Under the pieces are notes generated by a model that saw only the letters and a program-made list of their open reading frames with translations, had not been told where the DNA came from and ran no database searches. This document shows positions 52,854-62,900 of a DNA stretch of 64,000 nucleotides, piece by piece. The position numbers and the translations under genes are program-made. Source of the stretch: Sphingobacteriales bacterium (GTDB lineage Bacteria; Bacteroidota; Bacteroidia; Chitinophagales; JADJOU01); contig JAJTHM010000011.1 of NCBI GenBank assembly GCA_021297855.1, positions 1-64,000 of the forward strand, in the 5' to 3' direction. Position 1 is the stretch's first letter; each line of letters starts with the position of its first letter.

Positions 52854-54209
52854 ATGAAGTTTAAAATTAATCCATTTATTATTTTGGTTGGTATTTGTTT
52901 AATTGCAAATATAATTTTATCCTATTTGTTTAAATTTGAACGTATGATTATGCTTGATATGGCATTTCATCTGTTTAAAATAATTTCAAAGGAAAATTTT
53001 GCTATACAGAATTGGCGATTTGGAGCAGCAATAACACAGTTTGTGCCATTATTAGGAACTAAAATGAATTTATCACTATCCTCCATTAGTACCCTCTACT
53101 CAATTAGTTTTTCTATATTATATTTTTTGATATATTTGATACTTGTTTTATTAAAGTCAGAGCGTTATATTCTTCTTTTGTTCTTGTATTTATTTACAAT
53201 GACAACCCATTCGTTTTTTTGGCCAATAAGTGAAATACATCAAGGATCTGTAATTTTAATTTTGTATTTAGCTCTCTTAGATTTTTATAAATTTGACTTT
53301 AAGAGTATTCCATTAATTCTTGCAACAATTGTTTTTTTACCTACAATTATCTTTTTATATCCATTATTAATATTTGCTGTAGTTTCTATTTTCATATATT
53401 TTTTCTTTGTGAAACGAGAAAAAAATGGTATTGTATTTATAGGAACTGTTATTTTTATTTGTATTTTTTCGAAACTCAATTTTTTCAGTAGTTCATATGA
53501 TAATTATTCTATGACCAAAGCTTTTAATATTGAAAATTATTTGATTTTTTATAGCCTTAAATCTACTAAAATGTTCATGGACCATACTTTTGCAAATTAT
53601 TATTTGTGGTTAGGTTCTTTTTTGATTATGATTTTAGTCTTTATAAAAAAAATGAATTTTAGACCTTTATTATTTTTGTTAGGATATAGTTTTGGCATTT
53701 TTTTGGTTATAAATGTTAGCTATCCAGAAGGGGGAGAACCATTTTATTTAGAAGGGCAATATATGCAGTTGAATTTGTTTTCTAGTTTTATCGCCATCAG
53801 TGAATTCAAAAGAATAGAAAAAAGTGCAATATCTTTATTTGTTGTAATAATCTTTTTTGCATTCTTTATGTTGAGAGTATTTGATATCAGCAATCAATAT
53901 ACAAATAGGGTAGACGTATGCAATGGCTTAATCAAATCTAATAACGGTAAAAAAATTATAATAAAGGAAACTGATAAGATTAAGAAAGATTTAAAAATGA
54001 CATGGGGTAGTTCATTTGAAACTTGGCTCTTATCTACCATAAAAACAGGTAAATCGAGTTCGATCATGATCACATATAATCCGGATAAATATAAAGTGGA
54101 CTTAGATAAGAATCATGCGTGGATAACAGAATGGGAAACGATTGATTATGAGAAGTTAAATCCAAAGTACTTTGTTTTCAAAGATACAGGAAGATATGAA
54201 TTAAAGTAA
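52854..54209 (+). CDS. Second polytopic membrane protein, similar layout
   Basis: The ATG at 52854 begins KFKINPFIILVGICLIANI, a clean membrane start; an in-frame ATG 33 bases upstream would add a short unlikely extension. About ten hydrophobic segments cover residues 5-355 and a soluble tail of about 100 residues ends the protein. The overall plan and the short acidic loop after the first helix match the gene before it, though identity is low by eye. It is similarly AT-rich. A transport or sugar-transfer role is possible; none is supported. Confidence 0.5.
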   Translation: MKFKINPFIILVGICLIANIILSYLFKFERMIMLDMAFHLFKIISKENFAIQNWRFGAAITQFVPLLGTKMNLSLSSISTLYSISFSILYFLIYLILVLLKSERYILLLFLYLFTMTTHSFFWPISEIHQGSVILILYLALLDFYKFDFKSIPLILATIVFLPTIIFLYPLLIFAVVSIFIYFFFVKREKNGIVFIGTVIFICIFSKLNFFSSSYDNYSMTKAFNIENYLIFYSLKSTKMFMDHTFANYYLWLGSFLIMILVFIKKMNFRPLLFLLGYSFGIFLVINVSYPEGGEPFYLEGQYMQLNLFSSFIAISEFKRIEKSAISLFVVIIFFAFFMLRVFDISNQYTNRVDVCNGLIKSNNGKKIIIKETDKIKKDLKMTWGSSFETWLLSTIKTGKSSSIMITYNPDKYKVDLDKNHAWITEWETIDYEKLNPKYFVFKDTGRYELK

Positions 54210-54277
54210 TTTATTTGCAATTGATTCGAATTACCTATTTTTACCTAGTTGAATAATTAATCAATAAGTTCTAAATC

Positions 54278-56071
54278 ATGGAAAAGAAAAAACTATTAGA
54301 GGTTAAGAATTTAGTAACCACATTTAAGACAGATGAAGGTGAAGTCAGAGCGGTAAATGATATTAGCTTTACCTTATATCGTGGTGAGACCATTGGCATT
54401 GTTGGGGAGTCTGGTAGTGGAAAGTCGGTGACATCGCTGTCCATCATGCGTTTAATTCCAAATCCGCCAGGAAGAATCGAATCGGGTGAAATATTATATT
54501 ACACAGAAGACGGAGAAGTAATTGATATCACAAAATTGAACGATAAAGATTTGCGACGAATCAGAGGAAATGAAATTTCTATGATCTTTCAAGAGCCTAT
54601 GACCTCGCTGAATCCAGTATATACATGCGGAGATCAAGTAGCGGAGGCTATTATTTTACATCAGAATAAAACAAAAAAAGAAGCGGAAGAACTCACGCTA
54701 AGATTGTTCGAGCAAGTAAAATTGCCTGATCCAAAGCGTATTTTGAATGCCTATCCACACCAGCTTTCCGGGGGTCAAAAACAGCGTGTAATGATAGCGA
54801 TGGCCATGAGCTGCAAACCAGGTATATTGATAGCCGATGAACCAACTACTGCTTTAGATGTAACAGTTCAAAAGACTATTTTAAATCTGATGAATGATTT
54901 GAAAAAGGAAATAGAGGCTTCTATTATTTTCATTACACACGACTTAGGTGTCATAGCTGAGATTGCTGATCGTGTCCTTGTTATGTACAAAGGAAAGATT
55001 GTGGAAGAGGGTGATGTATTGTCCATTTTTTCCAAGCCTAAACATCCATATACCAAAGGACTTTTAGCCTGTAGACCGCCATTGACAAAGCGTTTAAAGG
55101 TATTGCCGACGGTAAAAGATTTCATGCGCAAGGATGAAACAGGAAAATTAGTTGAAATAGAGTCCGATTTAAATAAAGCAATCGAAAGAGTCATAGTAAC
55201 GCCGGAAGAAACTATTATGCGGCGTAAAAAATTGGAAGAGGCTCCGAAGCTTTTAGAGGTAAAGGATTTAAAGGTATGGTTCCCAACTAAACTCGATTTT
55301 TTTGGCAATCCCAAGGATCATATCAAAGCAGTCAATAATGTCAGTTTTAAAATGAAAGAGGGAGAAACTCTTGGATTGGTAGGGGAGAGTGGTTGTGGTA
55401 AGACCACGCTGGGCAAAGCTATCTTGAGACTAAATCCTGCTTATGATGGTGAAATAATTTACAAAGGAAGAAATGTTTTAGACCTGTCTAAATCAGATTT
55501 GAAAGAACTTAGAAAGGAGATGCAAATTATCTTTCAAGACCCTTATTCATCTCTCAATCCTAGAATGACAGTCGGGGACGCCATTATGGAGCCAATGTCA
55601 GTGCACGGAATTTATAACAATCCTAAGGAGAGAAAGGATAAAGTATATGAACTATTGGATAAGGTAAATCTAAATCCTGAGCAATTTACTCGTTACCCAC
55701 ACGAATTTTCTGGTGGACAGAGACAAAGAATCTGCATTGCACGTGCTTTAGCTCTAAACCCTAGTTTTATCATATGTGATGAGTCGGTATCAGCCTTGGA
55801 TGTTTCAGTTCAGGCGCAAGTATTGAACCTCTTGATAAAACTCAGAGATGAGTTCAAATTCTCTTATATTTTCATTTCCCACGATTTATCTGTAGTTAAA
55901 TTTATCAGTGATAGAATAGTAGTGATGAATAAAGGGGTTATAGAAGAGATTGGTTACGCAGATGATATTTATAATAATCCAACTAAGGACTATACTAAGG
56001 GACTTATAAGCGCTATTCCAAAAGGGGAGATTGAAGATATACGAAGAAAAATGGGTCAAGTATCAGCCTAA
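54278..56071 (+). CDS. Double-ATPase peptide ABC transporter subunit (DppD-DppF type)
   Basis: The 597-residue protein contains two complete ATPase halves of the oligopeptide/dipeptide importer family. First half: Walker A GESGSGKS near 39-46, signature LSGGQKQRV near 164 and Walker B with ILIADEPTTALDV. Second half: Walker A GESGCGKT near 370, signature FSGGQRQRI near 475 and FIICDESVSALDV. Each half ends with the KHPYTKGLLA/DYTKGLISAIP-type region of these importers. No permease or binding protein genes are present next to it, so partner subunits must be elsewhere. The globin gene overlaps its stop by one base. Confidence 0.9.
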   Translation: MEKKKLLEVKNLVTTFKTDEGEVRAVNDISFTLYRGETIGIVGESGSGKSVTSLSIMRLIPNPPGRIESGEILYYTEDGEVIDITKLNDKDLRRIRGNEISMIFQEPMTSLNPVYTCGDQVAEAIILHQNKTKKEAEELTLRLFEQVKLPDPKRILNAYPHQLSGGQKQRVMIAMAMSCKPGILIADEPTTALDVTVQKTILNLMNDLKKEIEASIIFITHDLGVIAEIADRVLVMYKGKIVEEGDVLSIFSKPKHPYTKGLLACRPPLTKRLKVLPTVKDFMRKDETGKLVEIESDLNKAIERVIVTPEETIMRRKKLEEAPKLLEVKDLKVWFPTKLDFFGNPKDHIKAVNNVSFKMKEGETLGLVGESGCGKTTLGKAILRLNPAYDGEIIYKGRNVLDLSKSDLKELRKEMQIIFQDPYSSLNPRMTVGDAIMEPMSVHGIYNNPKERKDKVYELLDKVNLNPEQFTRYPHEFSGGQRQRICIARALALNPSFIICDESVSALDVSVQAQVLNLLIKLRDEFKFSYIFISHDLSVVKFISDRIVVMNKGVIEEIGYADDIYNNPTKDYTKGLISAIPKGEIEDIRRKMGQVSA

Positions 56072-56424
56072 TGCCGAGAGATATTCAAACCGAAGAGGAT
56101 ATCAAGTTATTTTCTGATCTCTTTTATCAGAAACTTCTTGCTGATGATCGAATCAACCATCTTTTTTTGAATTTGAATTTGGAAGAACATATGCCAAGAA
56201 TCTACAGTTTTTGGAGTACACTTCTTTTAGGAACTATGTCATATAAGCGAAATATGATGGAGGCTCATCAGCATTTAGAACTTAAGAAAGAAGATTTTCC
56301 TATATGGTTGAGGCATTTTGAATCCACATTGAGAGATAATTTCAATGGAGAGAAAACAGATGAAGCTATATCAAGAGCGAATACGATAGCTATGACAATG
56401 CGTTATAAATTGTTGGGTTCATAA
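56071..56424 (+). CDS. Group 3 truncated haemoglobin
   Basis: The 117-residue globin shows the group 3 pattern: LFSDLFYQKLLADDRI near 13-28, HLFLNLNLEEHMPRIYSFWSTLLLG near 31-55 (helices B-E region, with the HMPRIYSFW phrase typical of the group) and a proximal-His candidate in AHQHLEL near 68 followed by WLRHFESTLRDNF. Group 3 globins bind haem, but their physiological role is unsettled; peroxide or nitrogen-oxide chemistry is often proposed. The ATG shares a base with the ABC stop (TAATG), implying coupled translation. Confidence 0.9.
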   Translation: MPRDIQTEEDIKLFSDLFYQKLLADDRINHLFLNLNLEEHMPRIYSFWSTLLLGTMSYKRNMMEAHQHLELKKEDFPIWLRHFESTLRDNFNGEKTDEAISRANTIAMTMRYKLLGS

Positions 56425-56491
56425 ATCTTTTTTTAACTGACATTTTTTGACACTTACTCGTAGTAATCTTGTATAATTAAATATTCTTTTG

Positions 56492-57835
56492 ATGTCAGAA
56501 ACTATTGTATTATACTTTTTTCCTTTAGGGGCGTTAATTTTTGGATTGCTATTGGGATATTTTTATTCTAAATCTAAATCAGAAAGTAATCTTAAGACAA
56601 GCGATTCCCAATTACTAGTTGTAAATTCAGAGTTAGAATATCTAAAAAGAGAGCTCGAACAAACAAGAGATAGTTTGAGTGGAGTTAGAAATGAAAAGGA
56701 ACAAGTATCCATCGCATTGGCTCGCCAGGAGAATGAAAGTCAAACATTACTGTCTAAATTAGGGGAACAGAAGGGCGAAATTGAAAGATTGCAAGAGCAG
56801 TTTACAAAGGATTTTGAACTATTAGCCAATAAAATTTTAGAAGAAAAGACGAATAAGTTTACCGAGCAGAACAAAGAAAATCTCAAAACAATTTTATCTC
56901 CTCTGCAGGAAAAAATCCAACTTTTCGAAAAGAAAGTGGAAGATACCCATAAAGAGAGTATCGGATTCAACGCAGCCTTGCACCAACAAATACGAAATCT
57001 TCGCGAGGTTCATGAACAGATGAGTAAGGAGACACTCAATCTAACTAAAGCCCTTAAAGGGGATAGCAAAATGCAAGGCAATTGGGGAGAAATGATACTC
57101 GAAAAAGTATTGGAAAAATCGGGGCTTGAAAAAGATCGCGAGTATTTCGTTCAAAAGAGTTTCGATACTGCGGATGGAGGCAAAGTTTTTCCAGATGTCG
57201 TTATCAATCTGCCGGATGGGAAGAAGATGATTGTCGATTCCAAGGTATCGCTTGTCAGCTATGAGCGCTATGTCAATGAAATTGATGACAACCTAAGAGC
57301 GGAGGCTCTCAGCTCGCATCTTCAATCCATAAAGAGGCATATCGAACAATTAGGTGAGAAGAATTATCATGATCTTTATCATATAGAATCTCCCGATTTT
57401 GTTCTGATGTTTATACCAATCGAAACCGCGTTTTCAATTGCTATTAATGCAGATGTCAATTTATATAATAAAGCCTTTGAGAAAAATATTGTCATAGTGA
57501 CTCCTTCCACCCTTCTTGCTACTTTGAGAACCATAGATACTATGTGGACCAATCAAAAGCAACAAGATAATGCTATAGAAATAGCTCGTCAAGCAGGTGC
57601 TCTTTATGATAAGTTTGTTAATTTCATGGAAGATTTAGTTAAAATTGGAAAGCGAATTGATGAATCAAAATCAGAGTACTCAGATGCGATGAATAAACTT
57701 TTCGATGGGAATGGCAATCTGGTAACCAGTATCGAAAAATTAAAGAAAATGGGAGCCAAAGCCAAAAAGTCTTTACCAGAAAATATTTTACGTCGAGCAG
57801 ATACCAATGAGGATCCGCTTGATATTGAATCTTAA
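56492..57835 (+). CDS. rmuC: RmuC-family protein
   Basis: The product from ATG 56492 is 447 residues. It has an N-terminal membrane helix (4-22), a long coiled coil (about 35-185), and the RmuC core: MQGNWGEMILEKVLEKSGL near 193-211, DGKKMIVDSKVSLVSYERYV near 239-258 and SPDFVLMFIPIETAFS near 300. RmuC is linked to limiting DNA inversions and its core is nuclease-like. A TTG one codon upstream is an alternative start. A TPR protein follows after 9 bases. Confidence 0.9.
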   Translation: MSETIVLYFFPLGALIFGLLLGYFYSKSKSESNLKTSDSQLLVVNSELEYLKRELEQTRDSLSGVRNEKEQVSIALARQENESQTLLSKLGEQKGEIERLQEQFTKDFELLANKILEEKTNKFTEQNKENLKTILSPLQEKIQLFEKKVEDTHKESIGFNAALHQQIRNLREVHEQMSKETLNLTKALKGDSKMQGNWGEMILEKVLEKSGLEKDREYFVQKSFDTADGGKVFPDVVINLPDGKKMIVDSKVSLVSYERYVNEIDDNLRAEALSSHLQSIKRHIEQLGEKNYHDLYHIESPDFVLMFIPIETAFSIAINADVNLYNKAFEKNIVIVTPSTLLATLRTIDTMWTNQKQQDNAIEIARQAGALYDKFVNFMEDLVKIGKRIDESKSEYSDAMNKLFDGNGNLVTSIEKLKKMGAKAKKSLPENILRRADTNEDPLDIES

Positions 57836-57844
57836 TAAAAATTT

Positions 57845-58558
57845 ATGAAACTAAAAGCGTTTTTTATTTTTACATTTTTGCTGTGTGCTGTCATGTCAAA
57901 AGCAGAGTTTAAACTGAGCTATTCTGATACACTCATGTATCTAGGAAGCCAATCATACAAGGAACTCAATTTAATTCATGCTAAAGAAAAATTGGATAGC
58001 TGTATTTTATTAAATCCAAAGAATGACGAGTGCAAGTATTATAGAGCTAAGATAGAATTTGATATGAAGTCCTATAAAAAGGCTTCCATTATGTTTAAGA
58101 ATGTCTTGGCCTTAAAAGAAGAGGATGCAAGCAGCTGGCATATGTTAGGATTGTGCTTTACCAATATGCAGTATTATGATTCTGCTGAATTTTGTTTTAA
58201 AAATGCAATAAGATTGAACTCAAAGCGCTCTGATTTTTTTGCGAATTGGGCGAATAATCAGTTTCTACGTGGAAGTTTAAATCATGCTGAAGAGTTATAT
58301 GGCACTGCGATTCTATTGGAAGATAAAAACCCAAAATTTTATGCCAATAGAGCGGAAGTAAGAGCGCAACTTGGAGATAAAGCGAAGGCGGCAGAGGATT
58401 TGAAAACAGCTTTAAATTTAGATCCTAGTAACGAAAAAATCAAAGGTAAATTAAATGAATCTCAAGGCTTAACCTCAATTTGGTTCTTTGCTGTTATTGC
58501 CTTCACCCTTGCCATTTTTATGGTCCTCTGGATTCGTTACCGCAGAAAAAAAGTCTAG
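57845..58558 (+). CDS. TPR protein with C-terminal membrane anchor
   Basis: The 237-residue product starts with a signal-like helix (1-21), has four or five TPR units (about 28-200, with KYYRAKIEFDMKSYKKASIMF, WHMLGLCFTNMQYYDSAEFCF and FYANRAEVRAQLGDKAKAAEDL), and ends with a hydrophobic helix (about 212-232) and a basic tail (RYRRKKV). It is probably anchored at the inner membrane with its TPR face in the periplasm, as a protein-protein adaptor. The partner is unknown. Confidence 0.8.
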   Translation: MKLKAFFIFTFLLCAVMSKAEFKLSYSDTLMYLGSQSYKELNLIHAKEKLDSCILLNPKNDECKYYRAKIEFDMKSYKKASIMFKNVLALKEEDASSWHMLGLCFTNMQYYDSAEFCFKNAIRLNSKRSDFFANWANNQFLRGSLNHAEELYGTAILLEDKNPKFYANRAEVRAQLGDKAKAAEDLKTALNLDPSNEKIKGKLNESQGLTSIWFFAVIAFTLAIFMVLWIRYRRKKV

Positions 58559-58611
58559 TAAAAACAAGGATTTTTAATTGGGATATCCTCCATCTTGACC
58601 CGGAGATAAAT

Positions 58612-59241
58612 CTATTGGCTTGATTTTAAGTACTTATGTATTAAGTCAGAGATAGATTCATAGCTTTTGGATAATAGAGATTCCACTTTATCCCTATCAA
58701 TCCATTCCACTTTTTCTATATTTTCCTCTGATTGAGGTACTAAAATTTGAGAAGAGTCAGCATACATGATATACCAATAATTGGATTTTAAAATATATTT
58801 ATTGTCTAGCATATAAGTGTGATAGGTAATGTCCAATAATTTATCTAACCTGGATATTTTGAGTCCACACTCCTCTTCTACCTCACGTATGGCGCCTAAT
58901 TCTGAAGTTTCATTTGCTTCTATCTTCCCTTTGGGTAAGTCCCATTTCCCATTTCTAAAAATAAATAAAATCTGTTTTTTTTCATTTACTACCAGTCCTC
59001 CGCCAGCCTGAATTTGAGTAAATTTTTTAGCCACTTCGGAGAAGACTAGATCTGTATCTGAATGAAAAATAACATGATTTTTTATAGGAGAACTTGTAAT
59101 ATCCCGTAGAATTTCAATTGTTTTTTTTGGTTTAGTGTAATTGTATATTACCGCTTTATTTTTGCCTATTTCCTCAAAAGAAAAAGAGCATACATCACTT
59201 AAAATTCGCAATGTATGCTCTCCAAATTTTATATTATACAT
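58612..59241 (-). CDS. Nudix hydrolase
   Basis: From the ATG at 59241, one base after the upstream stop, the product is 209 residues. The first 70 residues form an extra N-terminal region. The Nudix box is GKIEANETSELGAIREVEEECGL near 117-139, with the E and REVEEE positions intact. The preceding WDLPKG and later HTYMLDNKYI, LVPQSEENIEKVEWIDRD are typical of small Nudix enzymes. They cleave nucleoside diphosphates linked to another moiety; the substrate is unknown. An in-frame TTG 12 bases upstream would overlap the previous gene and is less likely. Confidence 0.85.
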   Translation of the reverse strand: MYNIKFGEHTLRILSDVCSFSFEEIGKNKAVIYNYTKPKKTIEILRDITSSPIKNHVIFHSDTDLVFSEVAKKFTQIQAGGGLVVNEKKQILFIFRNGKWDLPKGKIEANETSELGAIREVEEECGLKISRLDKLLDITYHTYMLDNKYILKSNYWYIMYADSSQILVPQSEENIEKVEWIDRDKVESLLSKSYESISDLIHKYLKSSQ

Positions 59242-59242
59242 G

Positions 59243-59821
59243 CTAATCCTCAATAACCATTTCTTTGCTCTTCTTACTTTCTTTTTTTAATGTCCCAGAT
59301 TCAGAACTATTGGATGAAGTCGGTTTCCAATAGGCAGGTGGATTGTAGCTTGGTTGCGGCTGACTCGGGTCATATCTATAACTATAGTCTCTCACTCCGT
59401 TTATATATCTAGTGACAAACGAACCAGCCAAATTCAATTTTCTCAATTCTTGAGATAAGCTGAAAGCATCATTAGGGTTTACAAACCCTCCTATATCATA
59501 TACCATTTTGCCATTGACCATCGTCCCAGCCATTACTTTTGGGCTAGATAGTGAGCTAATAGCGCTATTTTGTATGCCAAGTTGAATTCTATATTCCTCT
59601 CCTTGAGATGCGGACCTGTTTGAAGAAGCTCTCACAGCAGCTTCTTCTTTATCAAACATTGCTGATTTCAATCGATTTATCTCTTCTCTCAATTCCTCAT
59701 TGACTCTTATTAAACTTTTGACTTCATTTCTGAGAGCATCAATAGTTTCGTCCTTACTTTCTTGAGCACAAAGGTTCATACCTATGAAAGCCAAAATGGT
59801 AATTATAATCGTCTTCTTCAT
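59243..59821 (-). CDS. Secreted coiled-coil protein with SPOR-like domain
   Basis: From ATG 59821 the product is 192 residues: a Sec signal (to LCAQ), a coiled coil (about 25-55, LRNEVKSLIRVNEELREEINRL) and a domain near 72-145 with YRIQLGIQNSAISSL and AFSLSQELRKLNLAGSFVTRYINGVR. That ending fits SPOR-like domains that bind peptidoglycan, but the match is by eye. The tail is Lys/Ser-rich with SYNPPAYWKPTSS. The ATG lies well inside a longer frame starting at 59845; a promoter box 70 bases upstream fits either. Confidence 0.6.
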   Translation of the reverse strand: MKKTIIITILAFIGMNLCAQESKDETIDALRNEVKSLIRVNEELREEINRLKSAMFDKEEAAVRASSNRSASQGEEYRIQLGIQNSAISSLSSPKVMAGTMVNGKMVYDIGGFVNPNDAFSLSQELRKLNLAGSFVTRYINGVRDYSYRYDPSQPQPSYNPPAYWKPTSSNSSESGTLKKESKKSKEMVIED

Positions 59822-59890
59822 CTTGTTTTTTTTAAGCAATAACACATTTATTTAACTGAATATAAAGCTAGTACTGCTGATTTATAACTG

Positions 59891-59898
59891 CAAATATA
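59891..59898 (-). promoter_or_regulatory. TAnnTTTG -7 box of the SPOR-like/Nudix pair
   Basis: On the minus strand the octamer TATATTTG lies 70 bases before the ATG at 59821. Confidence 0.45.
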
Positions 59899-59978
59899 CG
59901 TTACAAACGAAAAGTTATTTTAATAAATATGTTCTTAAATCAACACTGTATATAAATTAATACAATCCATTTATATTT

Positions 59979-62900
59979 TTATCTTGAAATTGTAATGGTT
60001 TTTCTGTATGCGTTTTTGTTATTGACTATCAACAAAATATAGTTGCCATTGGAGAGAAAGGTTAAGTCTAACTCCAATAGATTTTCCTGAGTAGAATGTG
60101 TTTTTGAATACACATTGGATCCATCAATGTTGTAAATGGATATAGTAGCATTCGAATTCTTATTACTGGCAGGGAACTGAATATACGTTTTGTCCTTGAT
60201 AGGTACAGGGTAAACGAGAATAGACTCATTCCCCAAATTGTCAATACCGCTGCTTTCCATGTAAAATTCATTTGATTTTGAAGAACAGTAATTGCTGTCT
60301 ATGCCTACTACCAAATAACTTCCTGTAGCGTTCACTTCTAAATAATGCCTTTTTTCTTTGGGTAATAAAACTTTATTTAAATACCAAGAATAGGTTCGAA
60401 ATCCTATTTCAGATATTAATACAAAAGAATTGTACTTGGATAGGGTGATTGGTTTCGGTGCATTGACTATTAAATTTAGTGTGACAGCACTATCGCAACC
60501 CCCATTATTTTTTAACGTATCGATATAAATACCTGCTGTTTTTAGAAATTTACCATTGAAATTGAAGCTGTCATAGTTGCATATCGAGCGATTTAAAATC
60601 GTTTGATGCACTGTATCAATAAATAATACCATAGTTAAAAAGCTATCACAACCTTTAGAATTTACCAAGGTGTCGGTATAGGTACCATTCTGTGTGCGAT
60701 AGACTCCATTAAACCAAACTCCACTATTTGCACAGAATTTTCTATAAATCGTATGAGAGGATGGAGGAAAATTCTTAAGTCTAAGGATAATAATACTATC
60801 ACAATTTTTAATTGTTTTAAAGGTGTCAGCATATATTCCTGGACTCGTTAAAAAATTGCCTTTAAAAAATACAGAATTACCATTGCATATACTAGTGTCG
60901 ATGATTTTTATATATGTAGGATGAACCGTAAGATATAAAGTGACAAAACTGTCGCAACCAGCGGAATTTAAGGTGGTCAATTTATATACGCCACCAACAG
61001 ATCTCGGTAAACCATCGAAAATATAATTGTCTCCTTGACAAATCGAAACAGAGAAACTAGAGCTACTGGTATCTCTAGAAGTATAGCTGAGGGTAATAAA
61101 GCTATCACAGCCAAACTGATTCTGAAGTGTGTCTCTGTATATCCCACTCGCCGCAAGATATTTGCCATTAAAAAAGTAGGGATTATTCTTGCAACGCGAT
61201 TCACTAAAATTATAAAATGATGGGTTTCTAACGACTAAACTCAAGTTAAGAAAACTGTCACAGTTATTGGAATTGACAAGTGTATCTCTATAAAAGCCTG
61301 TAGTCTTTCTATACACCCCATTAAATAGAAGTGAGTCTCCAAGGCAAATCTCCCTGTTCAATAAATTAGTACTTATAGAATTAACGGATAGATTTAAAGT
61401 TAAAAAGCTATCACAGCCTTGACTATTTATTAGAGTATCCAAATAGGTGCCAGAAGTAGTTCGAGGCAATCCATTGAAAAAATAACTCGTATTAGAGCAT
61501 ATCGTTTGATTGATTATTTGATTGGAAGTGTTCTTTACAAATAAGTTTAAGGTAATAATACTATCGCAATTTTTATTATTGAGCAAAGTGTCGTAGTATG
61601 TGCCCGATGTACTTAAATTATTCCCGTCAAAGAAATAAGTCTTATTCGAGCAGATAGTATCAAAAATAGTTTTATAGGATCTAGCATTGACCGTGAGCGT
61701 TAAGGTAATGATGCTATCGCAGCCTGCTGCATTCGTGAGTGTGTCTCTATATATGCCCGCAGTGGTGCGCGGAATGGATTTAAACACATAGCTTTGATTA
61801 TCACAAATAGTGGCATTGAGGTTAGTAAAGGATAAAGCTTTTATGCTTAAATTTAAAATCACAAAACTATCACAACCTATGCTATTGACCAAGGTGTCTC
61901 TATAGGTACCAGTTGTTGTTCGGTTTTGCCCTTTAAACCAATAGGCCTTGCCATTGCATATGGCGGTATCGATAGTTTTTGAGCTATTCGATTTTATAGT
62001 AAGATTGAGGGTAATGAAGCTATCACAGCCTTTGGCATTGATTAAGGTATCTAGGTAGGTGCCTGAGACAGTCCTAAAGAATCCATTGAAGAAATAGGGG
62101 TTTTTGGAACAAATACTTGTATCGATTGTTTTACTCGTAGTAGTCTTGACAAATAAATTCAAATACAGAAAGCTATCACAAACATTTGAATTGACCAAGG
62201 TGTCTTTATAAATACCTGAAGTGGTCCTAGGCGCCCCGTTGAAAAAGTATGATTGATTAGAACAGATGGTATCGAAGAAGAAGAACGAGCTCGTATCTTT
62301 CATGGTGAGATTGAGCGTTATAATACTATCGCAGCCTTTACTGCTCGCCAAAGTGTCGCGATACGTACCTGTTGTATTTCTATTTTGACTTTTGAAAAAA
62401 TAGGTCTGGGGTTTACAGATTTGAATATTGAGTGTTGTGAATTTTTTTGGGTGTACAAAGAATCGCACCGCGATACTCCATGCAGAATCATATAACAAGC
62501 CCGGTGCATTACTTATTAATAAACATTTGACGCTATCCCCTGTATTGAATCCACCTCCTTTGTAGCTTATGGTTGTATCCACCATTACATTATTTCTAAA
62601 CCATCTATACCTTGGATTGCTGCCGCCATTGACATCGCTGCGTGTGAAAATTACAGAATCCCCTTGACAAATCGTATCGCCTTTGTTGCTAAAAATTTCA
62701 ATATAAGGAATCGGATCTTCCGACATTTTTACCAAAAAGACATCGCCTGCCCCACCGTAGGTATTTTGATGACCACCGGATGAAATCTGAGTACTAGAAA
62801 GGGTTTGTCCAGAGTAGTAAACATTGCCAAATCCATCGGGTACGCTAGATAAAAGGTAGTCATCGTTGCTGCCTCCATAATAGCTTGCCCAAAAGCGAGT

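Noticed and set aside
60460-62445. Regular spacing taken as a possible CRISPR array
   Set aside because: The repeats are about 152 bases, degenerate at DNA level, and form one continuous coding frame; no short identical repeats with unique spacers.
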